A stretch of 64,000 bases of DNA from Solibacillus silvestris_B. GTDB lineage: Bacteria > Bacillota > Bacilli > Bacillales_A > Planococcaceae. The notes beneath the pieces are model-generated. The model saw only the letters and a program-made list of their open reading frames with translations, was not told where the DNA came from and did not search any database. Made by a program: the position numbers and the translations under genes. How positions within the stretch are numbered: the first letter of the stretch is position 1; the number at the start of each line of letters is the position of its first letter. The stretch is from NCBI RefSeq assembly GCF_051967575.1, contig NZ_JBQCJW010000014.1:1-64000 (forward strand), read 5' to 3'. Positions 41,299 through 50,789 of this stretch are shown here, in pieces.

Positions 41299-42606
41299 AT
41301 GAATAATTCATTTTTCAAGAAATTTGGTCTTCTATTTTTAGTTTTGGCATTTTCATTAGTGATGGTTGCATGCAATGAAGAATCTTCAAGTGATGCAGAT
41401 GATTCAACAGACAAATCCACTAATAATGGAAGCGCTAACACAGAAGGATCATCAGGTTTATCAGGGGAAATTACTGTTTGGGCACATCCATATACAGATG
41501 GTACAACAGGTGAAGGGGATATGTGGAAAGACTTTGCGGCGAACTTTGAAGCCGAAACAGGCGTAAAAGTGAACTTTGAACAAATTCCATGGGCAAACCG
41601 TGACCAAAAAATCCTGACAGCATTAGCGGCAGGCCAAGGTCCTGATGTGTTTTATGTAATACCTGACCAAATGCCGCAATATGCGGAGCAACAACTGATT
41701 TTGGATATTTCTCCATATGTAACAGAAGAAGAACTGAATGGTTTCGTGCCAACAGCAATTGAAGCGACAAGCTGGAAGGGCAAACAATACGGTATGCCGA
41801 TTTTACAAACGGCGGAATCATTAGTTTATAATAAAAATATTTTAGACGAGCTAGGTGTTGACGAAAATAGCCTGCCGACTAATTGGGATGAGTTTAAAGC
41901 TTTAGCCGAAAAAGCAAAAGCAGCAGGCTACTATGCATTCTCGTTTGCTGGCGGTGGTTCATTAAACAACACATTATACCCATTCTTATGGCAAGCTGGA
42001 GGAAATGTAATCGATGCTGACAATAATATTTTAATCAATAAACCAGAATCGGTGAAAGCATTTGAGTTAATTAATGAAATGTATGCAAAAGGCTGGATTC
42101 CACAAGATTCAATCACTGCATTGGACCATGATTCATTATACTTTGGCGGCAAACTATTGGCTGTTAACGGCTCTGGTATTTCAGTAAACCGTTTGTTGGC
42201 GGAAAAGCCATTTGAATTTGTCATTGCACCGCCATTGAAAGATGCTGAGCAATTAACATACGGCACTGTCGGTATGTTCGTAGGATCTGCGATTTCGAAA
42301 AATCCGGAGGCTGCAACTGAATTCATGAAGTATATTACAAATACTGAAAACCAGCGTACTTTCAACAATATTACACAATATATTCCAACACGTGATGAGG
42401 CAAAAGACATTTTTGATTCTCAGCCATACATGGCACAATTAGCAGAATACACTCAATACGCAAAACCAGGTGTGATTCACCCGGAAGGCCGTAATATCAT
42501 GCCTTTAATCCAAGCTGAAATCCAATCAATGCTTGAAGGTAAACAATCACCTCAACAAGCAGCCGATAAATCAGCGGATGCGATTGATAAGCTAATTAAC
42601 AAATAA
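41299..42606 (+). CDS. CUT1 sugar ABC transporter substrate-binding lipoprotein
   Basis: The 435-residue protein begins with a lipoprotein signal (lipobox VMVAC) followed by a Ser/Asp/Asn-rich linker, then an extracellular binding fold of family 1: GEITVWAHPYTDG, AALAAGQGPDVFYVIPDQ near residue 115 and YGMPILQTAESLVYNKNILDELG near 160. It would deliver an oligosaccharide or glycoside to the two permeases downstream. The ATG at 41299 is chosen because AAAAGGGGG lies upstream; the frame extends 27 bases further. The ligand cannot be told from sequence. Confidence 0.9.
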   Translation: MNNSFFKKFGLLFLVLAFSLVMVACNEESSSDADDSTDKSTNNGSANTEGSSGLSGEITVWAHPYTDGTTGEGDMWKDFAANFEAETGVKVNFEQIPWANRDQKILTALAAGQGPDVFYVIPDQMPQYAEQQLILDISPYVTEEELNGFVPTAIEATSWKGKQYGMPILQTAESLVYNKNILDELGVDENSLPTNWDEFKALAEKAKAAGYYAFSFAGGGSLNNTLYPFLWQAGGNVIDADNNILINKPESVKAFELINEMYAKGWIPQDSITALDHDSLYFGGKLLAVNGSGISVNRLLAEKPFEFVIAPPLKDAEQLTYGTVGMFVGSAISKNPEAATEFMKYITNTENQRTFNNITQYIPTRDEAKDIFDSQPYMAQLAEYTQYAKPGVIHPEGRNIMPLIQAEIQSMLEGKQSPQQAADKSADAIDKLINK

Positions 42607-42675
42607 TCAATAATGAGAGTTTGGTCTTCATGATCAGACTCTCTCCTTACTTAATGTACAGAAAGGGTGAGGCAC

Positions 42676-43605
42676 ATGACCTCTACAACTGCTAAACAGC
42701 CGAATAAACAGTCGTTTAGTGCGCGGGTTAAGCGTGAATTCAACAAAAATATATTAGTCTATGTCGTGCTGCTTCCTGTCATTATTCACTTTATCATCTT
42801 TCAGGTTTACCCGTTCGTTTTAAGTTTTTATTTAACTTTTCATGATTGGAAAATAATAGGGGAACCTGAATTTGTAGGACTCAAACATTGGAAAGCATTA
42901 TTTGATGATGAAATCGCCTGGAAAGCAATATGGAACACAGTGAAGTTTTCCATCTACTATATCATTCCAACGATGTCGCTAGGCTTGATATTGGCATTGA
43001 TTATTAACTCAGGCGTCAAATTTGCAGGGTTTTTCAAAGGCTTGTTCTTCTTGCCTGTTGTTACGTCATTCGTAATCATCGCGGGAATTTGGGGATGGTT
43101 GTTCCGCGGGACAGAAGATGGCTTCATCAACTACTTGATCGGCTTTGTCGGGATTGACCCGCAGCTATTTATGTCAAGCTCCTCGCAGGCGTTGATTGTA
43201 TTGGCAGGATTAAGTATTTTCAAAGTGGCGGGCACAACGATGATTTACTACTATGCGGGGCTGCAATCCATCGATCGTCAGCTATACGAAGCGGCCCGCA
43301 TTGATGGGGCGAATTCCTGGAAGGTATTCTGGAAGGTTACATTCCCTATGTTAAAGCCAATTCACTTTTATGTAGCGATTACTACGACAATCGGTTCATT
43401 CCAGATTTTCGATTCGGCCTTCTTATTGACGAATGGCGGACCGAACTATGCTACAACAACAATCGTGTATTACTTATATCACCAAGGCTTTACAAGCTTA
43501 AATTTAAGTTATGCAGCAGTGTTGTCATATGTTCTATTCTTTATCATATTGATTATTTCGTTGATTCAGCGCAAATACATTGGTAAAGATCCGAATTACT
43601 ATTAA
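42676..43605 (+). CDS. CUT1 sugar ABC transporter permease (MalF-like)
   Basis: The 309-residue protein has six membrane segments and the EAA loop YEAARIDGANSWKVFWKVTFPML near residue 215, which contacts the ATPase. The N-terminal cytoplasmic part is short. AAAGGG is eight bases before the ATG; the open frame begins at an upstream GTG. It is second in the importer operon, and its partner is the 43630 permease. Confidence 0.9.
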   Translation: MTSTTAKQPNKQSFSARVKREFNKNILVYVVLLPVIIHFIIFQVYPFVLSFYLTFHDWKIIGEPEFVGLKHWKALFDDEIAWKAIWNTVKFSIYYIIPTMSLGLILALIINSGVKFAGFFKGLFFLPVVTSFVIIAGIWGWLFRGTEDGFINYLIGFVGIDPQLFMSSSSQALIVLAGLSIFKVAGTTMIYYYAGLQSIDRQLYEAARIDGANSWKVFWKVTFPMLKPIHFYVAITTTIGSFQIFDSAFLLTNGGPNYATTTIVYYLYHQGFTSLNLSYAAVLSYVLFFIILIISLIQRKYIGKDPNYY

Positions 43606-43629
43606 GCTGGTGCGGGGAGGAGCATACAA

Positions 43630-44433
43630 ATGAAAAAAGTAATCTCGTATACAGCATTGACGATTTTGGCGATCGTTTTCATTATGCCATTTATCATTAT
43701 GGTGTTTGGTTCGCTGAAAGAAGTAAAGCAAGCACAAGTTGATCCGCTATTCTGGCTGCCGACAAATCCTTCTATCCAAAACTATATAACAATTTTCACA
43801 AACGGTATATTCATTCGCTGGATTTGGAACTCGATTGTCATTACGATTATTCCGGTAATCACACAAATGCTTTTTGCCGCTTTATTAGGCTATATTTTTG
43901 CAAAGAAACAGTTTTGGGGCAAAGAAGCGATATTCTGGATTTTCATGGCGGTTATTATGGTCCCGCAGCAATTATTCATCATTCCGAAGTATATAATGTT
44001 TGCCGATTTTGGTTGGATTAATACATATTGGGCATTAATCGTTCCGGAACTTTGGGCAATTATGGGTGTATTTCTCGTCCGTCAATTTTTGCAGGGAATC
44101 CCGAAAGACTTGGAAGAAGCGGCATATATCGACGGAGCGAATGACTGGCAAATTTTCTTCAAAATTATTTTGCCTTTATCGTTCCCGGTTATCGCAACTG
44201 TAGGGACATTCGCATTCATAGCAAACTGGAATGATTTATTCCAGCCGTTGATTTACTTAACAAATGAAAAGATGTTCCCTGTAACAGTCGGTCTAGCGTC
44301 GATGCTCGGTAAGGAAGGAAACTTTGGTGTAGAAATGGCGGGAGCTACAATTTCGTTCATCCCGACATTTTTAATCTTCATTTTCTTCCAGCGTTATTTC
44401 ACGGAAGGTATTACGATGTCAGGAATTAAATAA
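43630..44433 (+). CDS. CUT1 sugar ABC transporter permease (MalG-like)
   Basis: The 267-residue protein has six membrane segments and the EAA loop LEEAAYIDGANDWQIFFKIILPLS near residue 160. GGGGAGGAG lies before the ATG. No ATPase gene is in this operon; an MsmX-type ATPase at 57525-58616 probably energises it, as MsmX serves several importers in B. subtilis. Confidence 0.9.
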   Translation: MKKVISYTALTILAIVFIMPFIIMVFGSLKEVKQAQVDPLFWLPTNPSIQNYITIFTNGIFIRWIWNSIVITIIPVITQMLFAALLGYIFAKKQFWGKEAIFWIFMAVIMVPQQLFIIPKYIMFADFGWINTYWALIVPELWAIMGVFLVRQFLQGIPKDLEEAAYIDGANDWQIFFKIILPLSFPVIATVGTFAFIANWNDLFQPLIYLTNEKMFPVTVGLASMLGKEGNFGVEMAGATISFIPTFLIFIFFQRYFTEGITMSGIK

Positions 44434-44444
44434 GGGGGCATTGT

Positions 44445-45287
44445 ATGAAAATAGGCGTAATTGGAACAGATTCGTCCCATGCAGTTGCCTTTTCAAGAAA
44501 ACTTATCGCAAAGGGCCATCAAATTGCCGCATATAAAGGGGGCTCTCAGCTTGAGCTGAGCCGCTTAAGAATTGATTCCATCGCTACACAAATGAGGCAA
44601 GATGGCGTGCTCTTTATGGAATCAATTGAACAAATGGAAAAATACTGTGATGCTTTTATAATCACTTCGGTGGATGCAGACCAGCATTTTGAACAATTTG
44701 AGCAATTATCTTTATGGAACAAGCCTGTTTTTATCGATAAACCTTTAGCGCAAAATGGTGCCGAGGCACTGAAAATCATCGAGCTTGCCAAAAAACGGGG
44801 GATTCCGTTAATGAGCAGTTCGGCTCTAAGATTTGCCGATTGTGTTCAAAGAGCTAAAAAAAGGGGCATCAAAGCGGTGGATATCATTGCCCCGCTCCCG
44901 ATGCTCCATGAAGATGATTATTTTTATTACGGTATCCATGCATTGGAAATAATAAGTGCATTAAAGAATTTATCAATACAAGAAGCGATTGTGCACAAAC
45001 AGCATGCCGAGCACTTCATTACATTGACTTTCGAAGACCGCACCGTTTCAACAATTCGAGGCTTTTTGCAACAGCGCCAAAGCTTTCAATTTGTTGCCCA
45101 TTCAGCCGAATTGAGTGAATGGTGCACGATTGAAGAAGGCGACTTTCATTTTTATGACCGGATTGTCGATGAAATGGAGCAATTTTTCGAAACTAAAAGC
45201 AGCCCGGTTAAGCCATCGGATACACTTCAGATTATCGGTGCGCTTGAAAAGATAACACAGCATGCAAAAACGATTACTGATTTTTGA
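44445..45287 (+). CDS. Gfo/Idh/MocA family oxidoreductase, divergent
   Basis: The 280-residue protein keeps the N-terminal Rossmann start KIGVIGTDSSHA and the family's EKP-like motif as FIDKPLAQNG near residue 103, but is shorter than the typical 330-360 residues and has a reduced C-terminal domain (YYYGIHALEII takes the place of the GGxxxDxxxH helix). It may oxidise a sugar carbon with NAD, or be a non-catalytic relative. It starts 12 bases after the permease gene with AAGGGGG upstream, so it is the last gene of the importer operon. Its end overlaps the convergent regulator gene by 14 bases. Confidence 0.75.
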   Translation: MKIGVIGTDSSHAVAFSRKLIAKGHQIAAYKGGSQLELSRLRIDSIATQMRQDGVLFMESIEQMEKYCDAFIITSVDADQHFEQFEQLSLWNKPVFIDKPLAQNGAEALKIIELAKKRGIPLMSSSALRFADCVQRAKKRGIKAVDIIAPLPMLHEDDYFYYGIHALEIISALKNLSIQEAIVHKQHAEHFITLTFEDRTVSTIRGFLQQRQSFQFVAHSAELSEWCTIEEGDFHFYDRIVDEMEQFFETKSSPVKPSDTLQIIGALEKITQHAKTITDF

Positions 45288-46569
45288 GTTCTTCCAAAAA
45301 CTGCATGTAGTAGATGCGCTTAGGGCGACCTCGATGGGCTACCTTTTCTTCCCCAATAATATCGACTAGCCCAGCATCCAGCCATTTCAGTAATATGCGG
45401 TTTGCACTGCGCAAAGTAATATGCAGTGTTTCCGCCAATTCATCTGCTGTATAAATATATTTTTGATGCTTTGTAATCCGTCCCATCAGTTTTGAAATAT
45501 ATGAAGCTGACATGCCAGCCTTTTCCGCGCGCTCGAGCAGCTGCAGATCAGTAATGGCAAGAGGGTACTGTTCATAATTGATAAAAACGGTTGTCTCAAT
45601 AGGACCGATGACACGATTATCTTCGCGTACAATATAGCAAACATTCGGACCGTTATCGTTTGCTTGGTACAATGCCTGTTTTGCATGGCGTCCTGAATCA
45701 GAGGCGTTAATGCCAAAGCCGATCCCGATTGTGCAGTTAATATGCAATTCTTCTTTAAAGCGCGAGAGGAGCGGCAAATGTTTGTATCCGAGTGTTTCGC
45801 GTTCAAACTGGCCGCGTGTCGTAATAAAACTATATTGCAAAGCGTTCAGCATAATGAGATGACCATCCATTTGTTGTGCGAACTGCTGCAAAATTTGTTT
45901 TACTTTCGATTGATCTTGAGGCTTGATCGTTTCGAATTGGATAATCCCATAGACGATTTGATTTTCTTTATTTTGCCGGCTTTTACTCGCAAGAAGAACT
46001 CGTTCAAATGCGACAATCATTTCCTGTTTCTTTGGGATCAAGTATTCACATTCGACATTTTGTTCACAAAGCCTTTTAAAAACGGCGGCAATCGTTGTCA
46101 CAGGAAAATAACCTTGTGCTGCATAGGAAATATGATTTTGGACAATATGCTCTGTCGCTTTGCCTTTGGAAAAAACGTAGTCTATCTTTTCTTCAAACTG
46201 GTGAGTGATGGCCAATATATCGCTCTGTTGCATAAAATCAAAACAATATTGCTTTGTCTGCTGTTTTATTTGATGTGTTAACAACAGCTGATAAAGCTCG
46301 ATCGCGCGGGTATTTAATTGATATAAATGCAATGAAGATTCATAGTTTTTCAGTTGTTGATAAATATAAGGATCAGCAATGACGAGTATTTCATGCTGAG
46401 TCAAAAATAATTTTAATTCATCTGTAAGCGAAAAATCTTCAAGAATAAAGTATTGGGGCTGGATATTCGGAAATCCGCGCAAACATTCTTTAATCCTTAA
46501 TAGCATAATCTCGGGAGTGATAATTCCTATTAAACTTTGAGAGGTATATATTCTGTTGTGATTCGTCAT
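45274..46569 (-). CDS. Transcriptional regulator with cyclase-like domain and C-terminal winged helix
   Basis: The 431-residue protein has three parts. Residues 1-150 are helical and unrecognised. Residues 190-320 resemble a degenerate GGDEF/nucleotide-cyclase fold, with IGIGFGINASDSGRHAKQAL and NVCYIVREDNRVIGPIE but no GGDEF signature. Residues 350-430 are a helix-turn-helix and winged helix (DELAETLHITLRSANRILLKWLDAG, RGRPKRIYYM). The ATG at 46569 follows TTGGAGG by eight bases. It is divergent from the sugar-catabolism operon starting at 46648, with only 78 bases between, and is the likely local regulator. Confidence 0.72.
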   Translation of the reverse strand: MTNHNRIYTSQSLIGIITPEIMLLRIKECLRGFPNIQPQYFILEDFSLTDELKLFLTQHEILVIADPYIYQQLKNYESSLHLYQLNTRAIELYQLLLTHQIKQQTKQYCFDFMQQSDILAITHQFEEKIDYVFSKGKATEHIVQNHISYAAQGYFPVTTIAAVFKRLCEQNVECEYLIPKKQEMIVAFERVLLASKSRQNKENQIVYGIIQFETIKPQDQSKVKQILQQFAQQMDGHLIMLNALQYSFITTRGQFERETLGYKHLPLLSRFKEELHINCTIGIGFGINASDSGRHAKQALYQANDNGPNVCYIVREDNRVIGPIETTVFINYEQYPLAITDLQLLERAEKAGMSASYISKLMGRITKHQKYIYTADELAETLHITLRSANRILLKWLDAGLVDIIGEEKVAHRGRPKRIYYMQFLEELKNQ

Positions 46570-46647
46570 GTAGATGCCTCCAAAACTCATACTAATATAA
46601 TTTTACGAAAAAAAGTAAGAATATTCAAATTAGAAGGGGTGTATTTA

Positions 46648-47664
46648 ATGCAAACGGTTGAACAATTAGAGGAATTTATGACAAACCCTTCTGCAGCACT
46701 TGTGGAAGATATGAAAAAAATAGATGGAGATATTTTAATTTTAGGTATCGCAGGCAAGATGGGGCCGACATTGGCGAAAATGGCAAAACGCGCTGCGATG
46801 GAAGCGGGAATTGAAAAAAGAATTATCGGTGCAGCCCGTTTTTCGAATAAGGAACTGAAGGAAGAATTGGAGCAAGCCGGAATTGAAACAATTACTTGCG
46901 ATCTGTTGGATGAAGCACAATTGGCGCAATTGCCGAACGTCAACAATGTCATTTTTATGGCGGGCTACAAGTTCGGAACAGTGAACAATGAGCATGTCAC
47001 ATGGGCGATGAATACGTATATGCCAGGACGTGTAGCTGATAAATACAAAAATTCCAATATCGTTGTTTTTTCTTCTGGAAATATTTATCCGTTTTCGCCA
47101 GTGACAGCAAGCAACTGTTCAGAAGATATCGTGCCAGAACCGGTTGGCGAGTATGCAATGTCCACATTAGGGCGTGAACGGATTTTCACAAATTTTTCGA
47201 ATCGCTTCCATACGAAAATGTTAATGTTCCGACTAAACTATGCGAATGAATTGCGATATGGAGTGCTACTGGAAATCGCAAAATCGGTTTACAATGGCGA
47301 ACCGGTAGATGTCACGATGGGAAGCGTCAATGTCATTTGGCAAGGGGATGCAAATGAATATGCGATCCGTTCATTGCTGCATTGCGAATCGCCGGTGAAA
47401 ATCCTAAATGTAACAGGCCCGGAGACATTATCGGTACGCTGGCTAGCCAACCAATTTGCTAAACGTTTTAATAAAGAAGCGAAAATTGTCGGCGAAGAGC
47501 AGCCGACAGCATTAATAAATACGGCCTATCAAGCACATAAATTATTCGGCTATCCGCGCGTAACATTGGAGCAAATGCTTGATCTAGTGGCAAATTGGGT
47601 GCAGGCGGATGGCGAAACGATAAATAAGCCGACACACTTCCAAGAGCGTAAAGGGGCGTTTTAA
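46648..47664 (+). CDS. NAD-dependent epimerase/dehydratase family protein
   Basis: The 338-residue protein is an extended SDR relative. It has the nucleotide-binding ILILGIAGKMGPTLAK near residue 31 and strand FMAGYKFG near 110. The catalytic Tyr region reads GEYAMSTLGRER (near 172), so the usual YxxxK lysine is not in place. It may act on a sugar acid or keto sugar. The ATG at 46648 follows GAAGGGG; the frame extends into the regulator gene's control region. It heads a run of tightly spaced genes reaching 57373. Confidence 0.75.
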   Translation: MQTVEQLEEFMTNPSAALVEDMKKIDGDILILGIAGKMGPTLAKMAKRAAMEAGIEKRIIGAARFSNKELKEELEQAGIETITCDLLDEAQLAQLPNVNNVIFMAGYKFGTVNNEHVTWAMNTYMPGRVADKYKNSNIVVFSSGNIYPFSPVTASNCSEDIVPEPVGEYAMSTLGRERIFTNFSNRFHTKMLMFRLNYANELRYGVLLEIAKSVYNGEPVDVTMGSVNVIWQGDANEYAIRSLLHCESPVKILNVTGPETLSVRWLANQFAKRFNKEAKIVGEEQPTALINTAYQAHKLFGYPRVTLEQMLDLVANWVQADGETINKPTHFQERKGAF

Positions 47665-47665
47665 T

Positions 47666-48721
47666 ATGAAAGAGGTAGTGAAGAAAGCATTATTCGATGG
47701 CGCATTCATCCCTGCACACCCGCTGGCATTAAATGAAGATAGGTCATTGGACGAAGCAAGCCAACGAGCGTTGACTAAATATTATATTGAAGCCGGTGTA
47801 GGCGGATTGGCAGTAGGTGTGCATACAACGCAATTTGAAATACGCGATCCCCGGTTTAATTTATATGAGCGTGTATTGGCGCTTGCGATCGACGAAATGG
47901 CAAAAGCGAATGTGCCCGATTCCTTCATTAAAATCGGCGGTGTTTGCGGTCCTGTTGAGCAAGCCGTACAGGAAGCGGTGATTTTGAAAAATCTCGGCTA
48001 TGATTTAGCGCTTTTAAGCATGGGCGGTTTAGCGGAGTTGACGGAAGAGCAATTGCTGGAACGTACACGGGAAGTGGCGGAAATCATCCCTGTTATCGGT
48101 TTTTATTTGCAGCCTTCTGTTGGGGGGCGTGTGTTTACATATCGATTTTGGCATGAGCTGGCAAATATCGATAATGTACATGCAATTAAAATGGCCCCGT
48201 TTAACCGTTATCAAACATTGGATGTCGTACGTGCGGTTTGCAACAGCAAACGCCGTGATGATATTGCACTTTACACAGGAAATGATGATAACATCGTCGT
48301 TGACTTATTATCTGAATATGCATTTACGATAAATGGTGAAACAGTAAAAAAACGCATTGTCGGCGGCCTGCTCGGACATTGGTCTGTTTGGACAAAAACA
48401 GCTGTACAATATTTTGAAGAGATTAAAGCGATTCGCGAAAATGCGCAGCAGCCTTCCAGTTGGCTATCAAAAGCGATTGAAGTAACTGATGCAAATGCAG
48501 CCTTTTTTGATCCGGCTCATGCCTTTAAAGGAAGCATAGCGGGTATTAATGAAGTACTGGCGCGGCAAGGATTGTTAAAAGGGAATTGGTGTTTGGCGGA
48601 ACATGAAGTACTAAGCGAAGGACAGTCGGAGGAAATTACGCGAGTGTACGAAATGTATCCGCATTTACATGATGATGCATTCGTACAAGCCAATTTATCG
48701 AAATGGAAATCAGGTGAGTAA
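47666..48721 (+). CDS. Dihydrodipicolinate synthase/N-acetylneuraminate lyase family protein
   Basis: The 351-residue TIM-barrel protein begins GAFIPAHPLALNEDRSLDEASQRALTKY and has the family's Schiff-base Lys in VHAIKMAPFNRYQTL near residue 180 and a Tyr in IGFYLQPSVGG near 147. It is some 50 residues longer than DapA or NanA because of a C-terminal extension. It would cleave or form a 2-keto acid bond, for example as an aldolase of a keto-deoxy sugar acid. It starts two bases after the previous stop, with AAAGGGGCG upstream. Confidence 0.82.
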   Translation: MKEVVKKALFDGAFIPAHPLALNEDRSLDEASQRALTKYYIEAGVGGLAVGVHTTQFEIRDPRFNLYERVLALAIDEMAKANVPDSFIKIGGVCGPVEQAVQEAVILKNLGYDLALLSMGGLAELTEEQLLERTREVAEIIPVIGFYLQPSVGGRVFTYRFWHELANIDNVHAIKMAPFNRYQTLDVVRAVCNSKRRDDIALYTGNDDNIVVDLLSEYAFTINGETVKKRIVGGLLGHWSVWTKTAVQYFEEIKAIRENAQQPSSWLSKAIEVTDANAAFFDPAHAFKGSIAGINEVLARQGLLKGNWCLAEHEVLSEGQSEEITRVYEMYPHLHDDAFVQANLSKWKSGE

Positions 48722-48722
48722 T

Positions 48723-49727
48723 ATGAGAGCTCTACAAGCACATAATCGTGCGGCAAAAATAGTGGAAATTGAACAGCCAACATTATTTTCGGCAGGTGTA
48801 CTCGTCGAAACAAAATATACAGCTGTTTCTCCTGGCACGGAGCGTTTGCTGATAGAAGGAAGCAAGGATAGCGTACGACAACTAGGTTATAGTGCGGTCG
48901 GAGTTGTAAGAGCAATTGGCGAAGCTGTTGCCAATGTGCGAATCGGTGATATTGTTGCATGCTATGGTGCGCCGTATGTTGGCCATATGGAGCTAATGGT
49001 CGTGCCTGAGACGCTTGTTGCAAAATGCCCCGCGAATGTGGCATTAGCGCATGCTTCATTGGCGGCACACGGGACGATAGCGATACATGCAATACGTCAG
49101 GCACAGCTTCAATTTGGCGAGTCGGTAGTTGTTATCGGGCTTGGTGTGCTTGGTCAAATGATTGCCAAAATTTGCGCGGCGGCAAGCTATGACGTCATTT
49201 GCTATGAGCCTAACATGAAACGTGCAGCGATGTTAAAGGATGCTGCCGGGATTGAGGCTTTTTCGGATTTGAACGAAATGGAGCAGCATATCAAGCTTTT
49301 TACAAACGGTCAAGGTGCCGATGCAGTCCTGTTATGCGCGGGCGGCAAACATTCCGAAACGACAGCGCGAAGTTTGGAGTGGGTGCGCAAACAAGGGCGG
49401 ATTGTCATTGTCGGAGACGTAGAGCCACAGTTTAACCGTGAACAGCTTTTCGCCAAAGAGGCCATTATTACAATTTCCCGTGCAGGGGGCCCTGGGCGTT
49501 ATGATGCGCGCTACGAAAAGGACGCTATCGATTATCCTTATCATTATGTTCGATGGACAGAAGGACGAAACTTGGCGGCGTATATTCGTTTATTAGAAAG
49601 AAAAGCGATTGATGTTGCAGATTTTGTGCAGCTGCAAATCCCGTTTGCGCAATCGGCGAATATTTATGAACAGTTGGCAAAAGATGAGGCACTGACAGCA
49701 ATTATCGATTATACGGGGGGAAACTAA
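48723..49727 (+). CDS. MDR family (zinc-type alcohol) dehydrogenase
   Basis: The 334-residue protein has the medium-chain dehydrogenase layout. An N-terminal GroES-like half (VETKYTAVSPGTERLLIEG) is followed by a Rossmann half with VVVIGLGVLGQMIAKICAAASYD near residue 140. The usual Cys-His zinc ligands (GHE motif) are not seen, so it may be a zinc-free member, as in bi-domain or sorbitol-like relatives. It starts two bases after the lyase gene. It would oxidise a sugar or polyol hydroxyl with NAD(P). Confidence 0.82.
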   Translation: MRALQAHNRAAKIVEIEQPTLFSAGVLVETKYTAVSPGTERLLIEGSKDSVRQLGYSAVGVVRAIGEAVANVRIGDIVACYGAPYVGHMELMVVPETLVAKCPANVALAHASLAAHGTIAIHAIRQAQLQFGESVVVIGLGVLGQMIAKICAAASYDVICYEPNMKRAAMLKDAAGIEAFSDLNEMEQHIKLFTNGQGADAVLLCAGGKHSETTARSLEWVRKQGRIVIVGDVEPQFNREQLFAKEAIITISRAGGPGRYDARYEKDAIDYPYHYVRWTEGRNLAAYIRLLERKAIDVADFVQLQIPFAQSANIYEQLAKDEALTAIIDYTGGN

Positions 49728-49728
49728 T

Positions 49729-50781
49729 ATGCTGAAAGTTGGTGTAATCGGCGGCGGTTCCATTTCAGAATTCCACTTAGGCCCGTATTTTGCAAATCCG
49801 GAAGTTGAAATTGCCGCAATCTGTGATCAAAACAAGCACAGACTCCAAACGTTGGGTGAAAAATATGAAGCAGCAAACTTATATACGGATGTGGATGATT
49901 TACTGGCAAATGACGAAATGGCCGCTGTCAGCATTTGTACATGGAATAATTCCCATGCCGAGCTTGCAATTAAAGCACTGGAAAGCGGCAAGCATGTGCT
50001 GCTTGAAAAACCGTTAAGCATCACGATGGAAGAAGCATATGCAATTGAAGCGGCGGTGAAAAGGTCGAATAAAATTTTGCAGGTAGGCTATGTGCGTCGT
50101 TTCGCTTCCAATGTAGGCGTTTTGAAAAAGTTTATTGATGCGGAAGAATTGGGCGAGCTTTATTATGCAAAGGCATCATGCTTGCGTCGTTTAGGAAATC
50201 CAGGCGGCTGGTTTAGCGATATTTCAAAATCGGGCGGTGGCCCACTTATGGATTTAGGTGTGCATATGATTGATCTTTGCTGGTATTTGATGGGGAAACC
50301 AAAACCGATTTCCGTTACAGGGAATACATATAAAAAACTGGGGAATCGTGCACATATAGAAAACTTGTCCTTTTACAAAGCGGCTGATTTCAATGCAGAA
50401 CATAACGATGTCGAGGATTTGGCCAATGCGTTGATCCGGTTTGAAAATGGAGCTTCGCTATTTGTTGATGTAAGCTTTACATTACAGGCAAAGCAGGATG
50501 AAGTAAGTGTGAAGCTTTACGGTGAAAAGGGAGGCGCGGAAATTGAGCCTGAGCTTGTCATTGTACAGGAAAGGCATGAAACGATATTAAATGTGACGCC
50601 GCAAATCGATATGCCGGGTTTTGATTTTACAGGGGCGTTTACAAACGAAATCAATCATTTTGTGGAGTGTTGCTTAACAGGCAAACAGCCCATTTCCCCT
50701 GTGGAGGATGGTGTTGCCGTAATGAAAATGCTGACCGCGATTTATGAATCCGCAGCAACACGACAAGAAATTAAACTGTAG
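49729..50781 (+). CDS. Gfo/Idh/MocA family oxidoreductase
   Basis: The 350-residue protein has the full family pattern: LKVGVIGGGSISEFHLGPYF at the start, the catalytic Lys in LLEKPLS near residue 92, and GGGPLMDLGVHMIDLCWYLMG near 170 with Asp and His of the active site. It would oxidise or reduce a sugar carbon with NAD(P). It starts two bases after the MDR gene, in the same transcript, and is separated from a second family member (51419) by the orphan 210-residue gene. Confidence 0.9.
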   Translation: MLKVGVIGGGSISEFHLGPYFANPEVEIAAICDQNKHRLQTLGEKYEAANLYTDVDDLLANDEMAAVSICTWNNSHAELAIKALESGKHVLLEKPLSITMEEAYAIEAAVKRSNKILQVGYVRRFASNVGVLKKFIDAEELGELYYAKASCLRRLGNPGGWFSDISKSGGGPLMDLGVHMIDLCWYLMGKPKPISVTGNTYKKLGNRAHIENLSFYKAADFNAEHNDVEDLANALIRFENGASLFVDVSFTLQAKQDEVSVKLYGEKGGAEIEPELVIVQERHETILNVTPQIDMPGFDFTGAFTNEINHFVECCLTGKQPISPVEDGVAVMKMLTAIYESAATRQEIKL

Positions 50782-50789
50782 GTGATTAA

